Source: Maricaulis sp048268525
GTDB lineage: Bacteria; Pseudomonadota; Alphaproteobacteria; Caulobacterales; Maricaulaceae
Length of the DNA stretch: 64,000 bases
Direction: 5' to 3'
Assembly: GCF_048268525.1 (NCBI RefSeq)
Contig: NZ_JBLWVH010000003.1
Coordinates: 114,242-178,241, forward strand
Part shown: positions 52,952-61,129 of the stretch, in pieces
Position numbering within the stretch: position 1 is the stretch's first letter
Layout: every line of letters begins with the position of its first letter
Made by a program: the position numbers and the translations under genes
The notes under the pieces: model-generated
The model's database searches: none
Seen by the model: the letters and a program-made list of their open reading frames with translations, nothing else
What the model was told of the DNA's origin: nothing

Positions 52952-54874
52952 ATGCGTACGAACACCGACCGGAACAAGCGGAAACCGTGGTTTTCCTATA
53001 TCCTGATCATCATCGCGCTTGGCAGCGTGATCACCCTGTTCAATTCCGGCGCGCTCAATGCCGGTCGGGGCAGTTTCGGCCTGTTCGTCACTGACGTGTT
53101 CGACACCGTCATCACCGGTCGCGCCGATGCCGAGCCTGAACAGCCCGCAACCGTGACGCTGTCCGATATCGGCGAAAGCGACGGCCTGTTCATCGCCGGC
53201 TATCCGTCTTACGCGACCTTCAACCTGCCGGTGGTGCGCGACACCCCGGTCGACCAGGTGCGCCTGGTTTTGCAGGGCACGCAGGATCTGTCGGAAACGG
53301 CGATCGCAGCCATGCGGGTCGTGGTCAATGGCGAACGGGTCCTGGAACGGGTGCTGGTGCCGGGCTCACGCGAATTCCGCTGGGTGATTGCCCTGCCGGA
53401 AAGCGCCATGCACGGCCAGGAACTGAGTGTCGGCATTCAGCTGCACGGCGATCTGCCGGACGCGCTCTGCCATAATGACCGCTCCATTGGTGCCGTCGTC
53501 ACCCTGGACTCCCGCTCGGGCATCGAAATGGATTTGCGCAGCGCGGTTTCATCCTTGCGCGACGTGGTCAATCTGCTGCCGGCCGAAGTGACAATCGCCG
53601 TGCCGTCCACGGGCAACGCGGACTTCATCCCGCTGGCACTGCGCCTGGGTGCGCGCATGACCCAACGCGGCTATGCGGTGAAATTCATGGATCTCGAAGC
53701 GCTGGAGCGCTACCGCCTGGCGTCGCGCGGCCTGATCCTGCTGGGATCTGCCGACCAGCTGGCGGCCAGCGGTTTCGACCGTCTGTCGGCCGATGCCGGA
53801 CATGGTGGCGCGGCTACGCTGTGGCGCCAGGGCGATTTCGTCCATCTGGGTCTGACCGAGGCCGACCGGATGGATGTCGCTGACTTCATCACCTCGGACA
53901 TGCTGCCGCTGGCCCGGACGGCCTTTGTGTCGCCGACCGAATTCGTTGAATCACATGACGACACGCTGATGACCCGCTTTGGTGATATCGGCGTCGATAC
54001 CTCGATCCAGCGGATCGCGGAATCGCGCAGCTGGGATGTCGGTTACGGCCTGGCCAGCCTGCCGGACGGCCGTGTGCCGGACCGGCTGCGCCTGGCGGTT
54101 CGCCTGCCCGAGGGACCGGGTGACTTCACCAATCTGATCCATACCGAGCTGAATGGTGTGCTGATCGACAGCCGCCACATGGAGACGGGCCGTCTCAACA
54201 CTTTCACGCTGAACCTGCCGCATGAGGTGCAGAACCTGCGCAATGACCTGCGGGTCTCTGTCCAGCGGCACCGGGAGGCGGGGGGCTGCACCATCACGGC
54301 GCGTCGCTACCCGGTCCAGCTGCTGCCGGACTCAGGTTTCCTGTACGATGAGGGTACGGCGCCGCTGGCTGGCCTGGCCGGTCTGCCGCACCTGTTCCGG
54401 GACCGGGTCGCCTTGCGCTTCCCGGCCGGTCTGGGCGGTGCTGATCGCCTGGCCGCGCTGGAGCTGGGCTCGGAAGTGGTCGCCAGTTTCGTACCTCTGG
54501 CGGCACAGATCGATTTTGATTATGTCGACCCGGCCGCGGGGCCGGCTGCGGAAGCTGTCGAACCCTTCATCACCATCAATCACGCGCCGTCCAATGTCGG
54601 CCTGCCGATTGTGGTGGAGGGCGACCGGATCGAAATGAGCCGGACGAGCCGCGTCGATACGGCCGACATTCGTTCGGTCTCCAATGTTGTCATCCTGCAG
54701 GCCGTCGCTGCGGTCCTGCCGCGCCCCGGACCGGGCCATCCCGACCGGGTTGTGATGGTGCCGGGCCTGGTCGCCCACGCGCTGGGCACGCCGCCCACGC
54801 TGATGCGTTCTCAGATCGGCCAGGAGCATGTTGCGGTGGTCCATGACGAAGGCGCAGTCCTGACCCTCGACTGA
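52952..54874 (+). CDS. BcsB-like periplasmic polysaccharide synthase subunit
   Basis: A 640-residue protein with one N-terminal membrane helix (WFSYILIIIALGSVITLFNS) and a large periplasmic part with BcsB-type alternating domains: TFNLPVVRDTPVDQVRLVLQGT, ELSVGIQLHGDLPDALCHNDRS, FIPLALRLGARMTQRGYAVKF and LTEADRMDVADFI. Two cysteines (LCHN and GGCTITAR) occupy positions where BcsB has a conserved disulfide-type pair. Unlike typical BcsB it has no C-terminal helix. ATG 52952 has GGGGGA upstream. The neighbouring glycosyltransferase and barrel genes suggest joint export of a beta-glycan. Confidence 0.8.
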   Translation: MRTNTDRNKRKPWFSYILIIIALGSVITLFNSGALNAGRGSFGLFVTDVFDTVITGRADAEPEQPATVTLSDIGESDGLFIAGYPSYATFNLPVVRDTPVDQVRLVLQGTQDLSETAIAAMRVVVNGERVLERVLVPGSREFRWVIALPESAMHGQELSVGIQLHGDLPDALCHNDRSIGAVVTLDSRSGIEMDLRSAVSSLRDVVNLLPAEVTIAVPSTGNADFIPLALRLGARMTQRGYAVKFMDLEALERYRLASRGLILLGSADQLAASGFDRLSADAGHGGAATLWRQGDFVHLGLTEADRMDVADFITSDMLPLARTAFVSPTEFVESHDDTLMTRFGDIGVDTSIQRIAESRSWDVGYGLASLPDGRVPDRLRLAVRLPEGPGDFTNLIHTELNGVLIDSRHMETGRLNTFTLNLPHEVQNLRNDLRVSVQRHREAGGCTITARRYPVQLLPDSGFLYDEGTAPLAGLAGLPHLFRDRVALRFPAGLGGADRLAALELGSEVVASFVPLAAQIDFDYVDPAAGPAAEAVEPFITINHAPSNVGLPIVVEGDRIEMSRTSRVDTADIRSVSNVVILQAVAAVLPRPGPGHPDRVVMVPGLVAHALGTPPTLMRSQIGQEHVAVVHDEGAVLTLD

Positions 54875-54938
54875 CCGGCCCGGGTGGATGCGGGGCGTGC
54901 CCGCGCCCACCCGCTGGCCCGAATGACCGCTTTTGCGG

Positions 54939-56837
54939 CTACTCGGCGATGATCGGCGGTTTCTCGACCAGTCCGACCCGCTCCTCCGCCGGCACGGCCA
55001 GCGGTTTGGGTGGCTCGAAGCGTCGATCCTTCGATGAGCGCGGATAGACCAGCGTCAGCGTTGCGCCCAGCGTGTAGTAGGAGCGCAGCAGCCGGAAGGC
55101 CATGTAGGCCGGCATGTAGAGGATCAGGTCAGGGCGACGCCAGAAGGCGACCACCGCGCAGGCCATGATGAAGGGCATGCCGAACATCACCGCCAGCACC
55201 GTGGTCAGATGCGGGTGGTCGTAAATCCCACCGAACATGAAGAAAAGTACGACGCCATAGATCGCCAGCGGTGCCATCATGGCCCGTCGGGCGCCATTCA
55301 TCAGCGTGAAGGGCAGCACCACCGCCCCGGTGATCAGATTGCCCTGGAACAGCATTTCCCGGTTGTGCGCGGTGACGTGATAGAGGCTGCGGAACCAGCG
55401 GGTCCTCTGTTCGCGCAGGAATTCCATGCTGTCGGGCACTTCGGTGCGGAATTTGACCCGCGGATCGGAAATGGCGCGATAGCCCAGATTGGTCATGCGC
55501 AGGACAATGTCCGTGTCCTCGCCATTCATTTCCTCGACAATGCCGCCGGCCTCCATCAGCACGTCACGCCGATAGATGCAGAACATGCCCGGAATGCCAA
55601 GAATGCCGTTGAACGCGCCCAGCGCGACCTGGAAATAGCCGTGGCGGTTGAGCACTTCGATGGTGCGGAACTTGTCGAGCAGGCCGGTGCGCTTGAGCGG
55701 CAGCGGCAGTCCGCCGACCGTGCCGACGGTCTCGTTGGCAAAATGGCGCATGGCCAGCCGCAGTGATTGCGGGTCGATCTGGGTGTCGGCATCGATGCGG
55801 ACGACATAGTCTTCGGTGATCAGCTCAAGACCGTGATTGAGCGCCTTGGCCTTGCCGGGAATGATGCTCTCGATCACCTCGCCGCGGGCACAACGGCATT
55901 TGGCGATCGCCTGACGGGCCACATCGGCGGTGTCGTCGCTGGAGCAGTTTTCCATCAGCAGGATGCGCACCGGCCCGTCATAATGGGCGGCGGCCTCGTC
56001 GATCGCGTCAATCGTCTGGGCGATGAGATGCGACTCGTTGTGGGCGGGGATCAGGACCGCAACCGGCGGCGAGAAGGAGCGGCGGCGTGACAGCGTGTTG
56101 CGCATCCAGCCGAGCGAGGCCAGCTGCACGGTGAAGAATTGCTGGGCGAGGAAAACACCTGGCCCCATGCCGCCCAAAAGCGCCAGATTGCGCAATTGCT
56201 CCACTTCGCCGCCATAGAGGGTCAGGGCGACGACTGCGCCGATCGCCGATGTCAGCGCAGCAACGCTGATCAGCCAGTATTCATGATAGCGCCCGCGGCG
56301 GCGCACCGGTGATCCGCACGGACCCGGCAGTCGCGCCTGGTTGAGCACGGTGTGTGGAAAAATGGCCAGACCGGACAGGCCGACCAGGATCTGCTGGACA
56401 TGGACCGGCCAGACTGCGTCGGCCTGCTGCCAGGACAGCATGGCGGCGCCGTCAACAATAGCCGCCACAGCCGCCAGCTTGATAAGAAAGCTGAAGCCGA
56501 GCCGGAGCCGGGCCAGTACCGGGCCGTGCGCATAGGCGGCATAGCTGATGTAAAAGATCACCAGGAAGATGCGGATCGGCAGGACGGCGTTGAAGCGGTC
56601 GGCGGTGAAGAAGATCAGATCGGTCGGTACGCTGCCGGGCCAGCGGGCATTGGCCCATGCGGCGGCCGACAGGGCGAGGATGGTCAGGGCCAGGAAAGTG
56701 ATCAGGAAACCGTCCGTCACAGACCGGTCGCGCTTGACGCTGATGCCTTTCGGCGCGCTGTCGACGGAGCGGAAGAAATCAGCGGGCCGGGCGGATTTCC
56801 CTGGTCCGGACCTGTCCTGACGATCCTTGCCTGCCAT
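54939..56837 (-). CDS. Processive family-2 glycosyltransferase (cellulose-synthase-like)
   Basis: 632 residues. About six N-terminal helices lie at 45-250, then a GT-A domain with AVLIPAHNESHLIAQTIDAI, the DxD-type VRIDADTQID, GEDTDI and the processive motif EQRTRWFRS, then four or so C-terminal helices. There is no PilZ domain, so direct c-di-GMP control of this subunit is unlikely. ATG 56837 has GGAG upstream. It converges with the BcsB-like gene and is divergent from the barrel gene, so the three share two intergenic regions but no common operon. The polymer is unknown; cellulose-like beta-glucan is one option. Confidence 0.88.
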   Translation of the reverse strand: MAGKDRQDRSGPGKSARPADFFRSVDSAPKGISVKRDRSVTDGFLITFLALTILALSAAAWANARWPGSVPTDLIFFTADRFNAVLPIRIFLVIFYISYAAYAHGPVLARLRLGFSFLIKLAAVAAIVDGAAMLSWQQADAVWPVHVQQILVGLSGLAIFPHTVLNQARLPGPCGSPVRRRGRYHEYWLISVAALTSAIGAVVALTLYGGEVEQLRNLALLGGMGPGVFLAQQFFTVQLASLGWMRNTLSRRRSFSPPVAVLIPAHNESHLIAQTIDAIDEAAAHYDGPVRILLMENCSSDDTADVARQAIAKCRCARGEVIESIIPGKAKALNHGLELITEDYVVRIDADTQIDPQSLRLAMRHFANETVGTVGGLPLPLKRTGLLDKFRTIEVLNRHGYFQVALGAFNGILGIPGMFCIYRRDVLMEAGGIVEEMNGEDTDIVLRMTNLGYRAISDPRVKFRTEVPDSMEFLREQRTRWFRSLYHVTAHNREMLFQGNLITGAVVLPFTLMNGARRAMMAPLAIYGVVLFFMFGGIYDHPHLTTVLAVMFGMPFIMACAVVAFWRRPDLILYMPAYMAFRLLRSYYTLGATLTLVYPRSSKDRRFEPPKPLAVPAEERVGLVEKPPIIAE

Positions 56838-57010
56838 GGTTACTCCTGCATGATCCGGACCTGTCGGGAGACTGAACGTCCCCGTCCAATTTCGGCCCCG
56901 ATGCGACACTAAGGCTTGAAATTATCAAGATTAAGGCGCCAAGGCGATGGTGAAAGCCGGACCGCGGCGATAAGCTTCACGCAACGACATGAAAATCGGG
57001 GGGTTCCGAC

Positions 57011-57934
57011 ATGACATTCCGCCTCAATACCCTGCTGGGCAGTGCCATCGGCCTGGCCTTCTTGCCCGCCCTGGCCGAGGCTCAGGACTCGCGGTTCGAG
57101 TTCCGGTCGGACAATGCCGTTGAACGATCCGATCCGTTCATCGATCAGGATGTGCTGGAACCGCAGGGTGCTTCAGACTTGGAAACCGGCTTCGACAGCA
57201 ATAACTGGTTGCGCATCGTCAATCCGGTCGGGGAGGGGCGTGTCTGGCGGTTCGAACAGCAGGCGCGTCTGCGCCGCTATGAAGATCGCGATGACCTCAA
57301 TTCCTTCCTGCTGACGCCGCGGGTGCAATACTGGGCGCCGGTCGGCGAGAATTGGCAGATGCGGATCGCCGCAGAGGGCTCGGTCCTCAATCGCGATGGT
57401 GACCGCCACTACACGCGCCTGCAGGCCGAGGGGCAGTTGCGCTATCGCGGTCAGGCTGATCGCGAGACGGTGTTGCGATTGCGGGCCAACCAGTATGATT
57501 TCGGCGATCAGGTCGTGGCCGGTCTGGACCAGTCGCAATGGCGTCTGGGCGTCGAGCAATATGGGTATGGCGACGAGCGCCGCTCGGGCTGGTATCTGGC
57601 CGGTTTCCTGACCGACTCCAGTGCCGATGCTGACCGTTTCAGCTTTACTGAAGCGCAGGTACGGGCCCGGACCTGGCGCTCGCTGGGCGAGAAGACCCGC
57701 GGTGAACTGCGTTTTGAAGCATCACAGCGCGCCTATGATGGACCGTTTTCGGTCGCCCAGGCGTTCGAGCGTGAGGACACGCGCTGGCGGGCGACGGGCC
57801 GGGTCGAGCACACGATCAGCGATCAAGTGACCCTGTTCGGTGAGGCCGGCTATGTCGACAATGACTCCAATATCGACCTGCGCAGCTATTCCGGCGCCGT
57901 GTTCCAGGTCGGCTTCCGGATCCAGAATCGCTGA
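57011..57934 (+). CDS. Outer-membrane beta-barrel protein, possible polysaccharide exporter
   Basis: 307 residues. A signal peptide (MTFRLNTLLGSAIGLAFLPALAEAQ) is followed by many alternating amphipathic strands (WRFEQQARLRRYEDRDD, GQLRYRGQADRETVLRLRANQYDF, and so on), ending in the aromatic-flanked strand FQVGFRIQNR. This is typical of 12-16 strand barrels. No family name is recognised. It is divergent from the glycosyltransferase with 173 bases between them. A role in export of the polymer, like BcsC or AlgE, is inference. Confidence 0.72.
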   Translation: MTFRLNTLLGSAIGLAFLPALAEAQDSRFEFRSDNAVERSDPFIDQDVLEPQGASDLETGFDSNNWLRIVNPVGEGRVWRFEQQARLRRYEDRDDLNSFLLTPRVQYWAPVGENWQMRIAAEGSVLNRDGDRHYTRLQAEGQLRYRGQADRETVLRLRANQYDFGDQVVAGLDQSQWRLGVEQYGYGDERRSGWYLAGFLTDSSADADRFSFTEAQVRARTWRSLGEKTRGELRFEASQRAYDGPFSVAQAFEREDTRWRATGRVEHTISDQVTLFGEAGYVDNDSNIDLRSYSGAVFQVGFRIQNR

Positions 57935-57958
57935 CCTCGCAGGCGGGCGTGCTGGCTG

Positions 57959-58630
57959 TCAGCTGCCGACGATGCCGTAGGCGCCACCGCGCTCGATCGC
58001 GGCCTTGTAAGCCGGGCGGGACTGCATGCGCGCGACATAGGCTTTCAGATTGGGGTAGCGCTCGTCGAGCCCGCCCCGGGCAGCGGCGGCCTCCAGCGGG
58101 AAGGTCAGCTGGATGTCGGCGCCGCTGAAGGCGTCACCGGCAATCCATTCCCGTCCCTCAAGGTGCGACTCGATAAAGCCGAACAGTGAGGCCAGTTCCG
58201 GATCGACAAAGCTGGACCGGAGCCGGGCCGCCACCTGGCGGATGACCGGCTTGACGAAGAAGGGCGCCTTGGATTTGGGCATCTGGTCGCTGATCAGCTT
58301 GAGCAGCAGGGGCGTCATCAAGGAGCCCTCGGCGAAGTGCATCCAGTAGACATAGTCGCGATAGGCGGGTGTCCCGGCTTCCGGCTTGAGGGCGGGGGCA
58401 TAGGTGTCGACCAGGTACTCCACGATCGCGCCGGATTCGGCGATGACAGTCTCCCCGTCCGAGATGACCGGCGACTTGCCGAGAGGGTGGATGTCACGCA
58501 GAGCCTGCGGTGCGCGCATGGTGGTCGCGTCGCGCATGTATTTCTTGATCTCGTAATCCAGGCCGGCTTCCTCAAGCAGCCAGAGAATACGCTGCGAGCG
58601 GGAATTGTTGAGATGGTGGACGGTGATCAT
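57959..58630 (-). CDS. Glutathione S-transferase family protein
   Basis: A 223-residue GST with the thioredoxin-like N-domain (MITVHHLNNSRSQRILWLLEEAGLDYEI, GKSPVISDGETVIAESGAIVEYL) and helical C-domain. The Ser/Asn in NNSRSQRIL fills the catalytic position of beta/theta-type bacterial enzymes. The glutathione-binding ESGAI is intact. The physiological substrate is unknown. The gene is alone, 25 bases past the barrel gene on the opposite strand. Confidence 0.93.
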   Translation of the reverse strand: MITVHHLNNSRSQRILWLLEEAGLDYEIKKYMRDATTMRAPQALRDIHPLGKSPVISDGETVIAESGAIVEYLVDTYAPALKPEAGTPAYRDYVYWMHFAEGSLMTPLLLKLISDQMPKSKAPFFVKPVIRQVAARLRSSFVDPELASLFGFIESHLEGREWIAGDAFSGADIQLTFPLEAAAARGGLDERYPNLKAYVARMQSRPAYKAAIERGGAYGIVGS

Positions 58631-58709
58631 GGATTTCTACCCGGCTGACTGACTTTAGGTCAGGAGATAGGCGTCCCGGAGCAAAAGGCAAAGCGCCTTG
58701 GCTGCGCGC

Positions 58710-59066
58710 TCAATCGAGCAAGGCGTCAATCGTGTCCGACGGCGGGGCTGTCCACCCGGCAGTTGGTGTCTCAAGCTGGAAGCCGAGATGCCCGAGAACG
58801 AGTTCCAGGCTTTCCACCAGTCCTGCGTCGCCATCGGCCAAGTCCACCAGGGTGTAGCGCGACAGGGCAATCACATCACCGACATGGGCATGGCCATGAT
58901 CGGCCAGCCGGAAGGCGAGCTCGTTGAGATGCGGCTGGCGGGCGCAAAGCGAAATCACGTCACGGTTCAGCACGCTGTCCCGGGGCGGTGGCGCGCTCGA
59001 ACGCGGGCTCGGCGAAACGAGTTCCTCGTCCATCTGTCTGGCGGTGAGCGCCATTTCAAACCCCAT
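58710..59066 (-). CDS. Free-standing RNA polymerase alpha-CTD-like protein
   Basis: 118 residues. The C-terminal two thirds follow the helix-hairpin-helix pattern of the RNA polymerase alpha C-terminal domain: ELAFRLADHGHAHVGDVIALS, TLVDLADGDAGLVESL, ELVLGHLGFQLE and a final W-x-x-PP, matching the spacing of E. coli alpha residues 262-323. The DNA-contacting Arg265 position is Glu here. There is no alpha N-terminal domain. ATG 59066 opens the frame but has no ribosome binding site; ATG 59054 with GGGG upstream is as likely. A palindrome CCACAA-N4-TTGTGG lies 25 bases before the start. The assignment is by eye and needs a structure comparison. Confidence 0.6.
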   Translation of the reverse strand: MGFEMALTARQMDEELVSPSPRSSAPPPRDSVLNRDVISLCARQPHLNELAFRLADHGHAHVGDVIALSRYTLVDLADGDAGLVESLELVLGHLGFQLETPTAGWTAPPSDTIDALLD

Positions 59067-59090
59067 CAGTTGCGTCGCGGTTAGTAATCA

Positions 59091-59106
59091 CCACAACATA
59101 TTGTGG
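59091..59106. promoter_or_regulatory. Operator-like palindrome upstream of alpha-CTD-like gene
   Basis: CCACAA-CATA-TTGTGG, a perfect 6-bp inverted repeat around four bases, 25 bases upstream of ATG 59066 (minus strand). A direct repeat ATGCAT-ATTCT-ATGCAT lies 22 bases further out (59128-59144). Both could be regulator binding sites; the cognate factor is unknown. Confidence 0.45.
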
Positions 59107-59195
59107 GGTGGGTCGCGCCACGGGCAAATGCATATTCTATGCATCCACGGGGTTTGCCTGTGGATAACCGGGCTTGAAAGCAAAGGTTTGGAAAA

Positions 59196-59984
59196 TCAGA
59201 TGTCGGCCCAGTGGGCGTTGACGCCCAGGCGATGGAAGACATCGTTCCAATAATCACGCAGCGGCCCGCGCTGTTCCGCTTCCCAGCTGTCGCGGGGGAT
59301 CAGTCGGATTTCCAGGCTGACGCCACGCAGTGTGTCGCCATAGGTGTCGCGAATGGCAGTGGCGACGGTTTCTGCCGGCGGGATGCGGGCGTCGAGCGCA
59401 CCGCGGCGGCGGCCGTAGACCGAGAAGATCTCGGAGTTCTGCAACATGTCCGAGACCAGCACGATGCGCCGACCCGGAACGGTATTGTCGAAGCTGGGAT
59501 CCTGGGCGAGGCGGGCCAGGGCCTCGATGATCGGGCTGGATGGTGCGTCCTTGGGCAGGACAAGGTCTGCCAGTGCCCGGTCCAGTGGATCGGCGAACAG
59601 CGCCTCGTAGCGCGCCTGGATGCGATCGGGATTGCGGTAGAGCGGATTGACCTGTTCACCGGCGCCGGGATTGCACAGCGAGAAGCTGTTGGTATTGCGC
59701 AGCTGTCCGCTCTCATTCAACTCGTACAATGAAAACCGCTCGCCAACCGCCAGGCCATCGCGTTCTGACAGGATCAGGCTTTCAATTCCGCCAGCCTGCT
59801 CCGGGGAGTAGAGGTCGGTCTTGTCGATCACCACCACCCGGTGCGGCGGCAGGGCGTCGGCCAGACACAGCGTCTGGCTGTCATACTCGTCCGGTGAGAG
59901 TTTGAATGCGGCATAGCTGATGCCGCCGATGACGGCTGCTACGACAGCAAGATTGAACAGCCCTATGGCGTCGCGTCCGGACAT
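59196..59984 (-). CDS. Unknown membrane-anchored protein, 262 residues
   Basis: Starts with a short tail and one helix (GLFNLAVVAAVIGGISYAAF), then a soluble domain with an alpha/beta pattern: RVVVIDKTDLYSPEQAGGIESLIL near 48-71, RIVLVSDMLQNSEIFSVYGRRRG near 170-192, and SLEIRLIPRD. The VVIDKTD and VLVSDMLQ strand ends resemble a von Willebrand A-type or Rossmann-like fold, but no complete MIDAS motif was found. It forms a two-gene set with 60045-60950, 60 bases upstream on the same strand. The soluble part would face the periplasm if the helix is a signal anchor. The function is unknown. Confidence 0.72.
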   Translation of the reverse strand: MSGRDAIGLFNLAVVAAVIGGISYAAFKLSPDEYDSQTLCLADALPPHRVVVIDKTDLYSPEQAGGIESLILSERDGLAVGERFSLYELNESGQLRNTNSFSLCNPGAGEQVNPLYRNPDRIQARYEALFADPLDRALADLVLPKDAPSSPIIEALARLAQDPSFDNTVPGRRIVLVSDMLQNSEIFSVYGRRRGALDARIPPAETVATAIRDTYGDTLRGVSLEIRLIPRDSWEAEQRGPLRDYWNDVFHRLGVNAHWADI

Positions 59985-60044
59985 TCCCCACCCCCTGGGT
60001 AGCTACCCGTGAATCGGCCGCTCGCGGTGACCCACGGGTAGAGC

Positions 60045-60950
60045 TTAGCTGCGCTCGCGCGGCCCGGCCAAGTCCTGACAGATATCGTCGAGCAGATTTT
60101 TGGCCTCGACGAGCTCTTCCAGTTCGGGCTGTGACAGTTTGCGGGCGTCCTTCCAGCCGGCCTCGAGAGCCTTTTCCAGGTCCCGCGAAGCCGCTTCAAG
60201 GCGACGGGAAACCCCGCCATAGCCCGGAATGGCGTCGTCAAAGGTGCGACCCTTGAAAGCCGCGATGGCGGCAAAGGTGGTGCCCAGGATGAACAGCAGC
60301 AGGGCTTCCAGCGTCTGCAGGCCGAACGGGTTGGCGCGCGCCTCGACGACCGGTGCCAGCACCGTGCCGGTCATTTCGGATCCGCCAAGCGCCAGCGTGG
60401 CGGCGTTCAGTTCCAGCAGGTCGCGATAATGGGCGGCAGTCAGGTTGAGCATCACCAGGATCGTCGCGCCGATGATGACGCCCACGGCGGCCAGGCCGGA
60501 AATGATCGGCCGGTTGCGGTTGGACATGTGTCGCAGACCGATGAACCCGATCAGGAAGAAGCCGGCGATGACATTGGTGAAGGAGACGGTGATCGCCTGC
60601 AGCCAGCCGCCCAGCAGTCCGAGGTCGGAACCGGTGGAGAAGAAGTAGGCATTGGCCAGGCCTTCAAAGAGCACCAGCGTTGCCAGGATGGAGAAATGCA
60701 GGATGTGCGAGGTCGGATAGACCGCAGCCCGGCCGATCGGCTTGACCGCCGGCTTGTCCGTGCCTTCGGTATCCTCGACTGCACCGCCCCAGGTGCGGCG
60801 GAATTTCAGGAGGTCGGCCCGGCGGGCACGGGCAATGGCGCGGGCACGTCCCAGCTGGATCAGCGCGGCAGGCGCGCGGGTCTCGCGGAACTCGGCAAGA
60901 TCGGGACGTAACTCCAGATCGGCTTCGGTTGTGTTCTGATCTAAGGGCAT
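60045..60950 (-). CDS. Unknown four-helix membrane protein
   Basis: 301 residues. A basic N-terminal segment (LIQLGRARAIARARRADLLKFRRTW) is followed by four hydrophobic helices at about 80-105, 115-145, 160-180 and 220-245 (HILHFSILATLVLFEGLANAYFF, AITVSFTNVIAGFFLIGFIGL, GLAAVGVIIGATILVMLNLTA, LEALLLFILGTTFAAIAAF). The C-terminal segment is charged and helical (GVSRRLEAASRDLEKALEAGWKDARKLSQPELEELVEAKNLL). GGGGGAGG precedes ATG 60950. A TTAACCAT site lies 43 bases upstream. It is probably co-transcribed with the anchored protein at 59196. No family is recognised. Confidence 0.72.
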   Translation of the reverse strand: MPLDQNTTEADLELRPDLAEFRETRAPAALIQLGRARAIARARRADLLKFRRTWGGAVEDTEGTDKPAVKPIGRAAVYPTSHILHFSILATLVLFEGLANAYFFSTGSDLGLLGGWLQAITVSFTNVIAGFFLIGFIGLRHMSNRNRPIISGLAAVGVIIGATILVMLNLTAAHYRDLLELNAATLALGGSEMTGTVLAPVVEARANPFGLQTLEALLLFILGTTFAAIAAFKGRTFDDAIPGYGGVSRRLEAASRDLEKALEAGWKDARKLSQPELEELVEAKNLLDDICQDLAGPRERS

Positions 60951-60992
60951 GGCCTCCCCCTCATTCGACCAAGCCGGATTGGCTCTGACATC

Positions 60993-61000
60993 ATGGTTAA
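60993..61000 (-). promoter_or_regulatory. CtrA-like half-site upstream of membrane-protein pair
   Basis: TTAACCAT on the minus strand, 43 bases before ATG 60950. It matches the right half of the CtrA consensus, with only a partial left half (ACAA). The same octamer is at 52861 upstream of the BcsB-like gene. Candidate only. Confidence 0.35.
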
Positions 61001-61129
61001 TTTGCAATTGTGAAGCGAAATGGCTCGGATTGAGGCAATTTTGAGGGGAAACAGGCCGCAATCTGGGACAAGCTATTGAAATGCGGTGCTCTGCGCCGCA
61101 CGTTCTGGATCGGAACCGGGGAGGTGATC

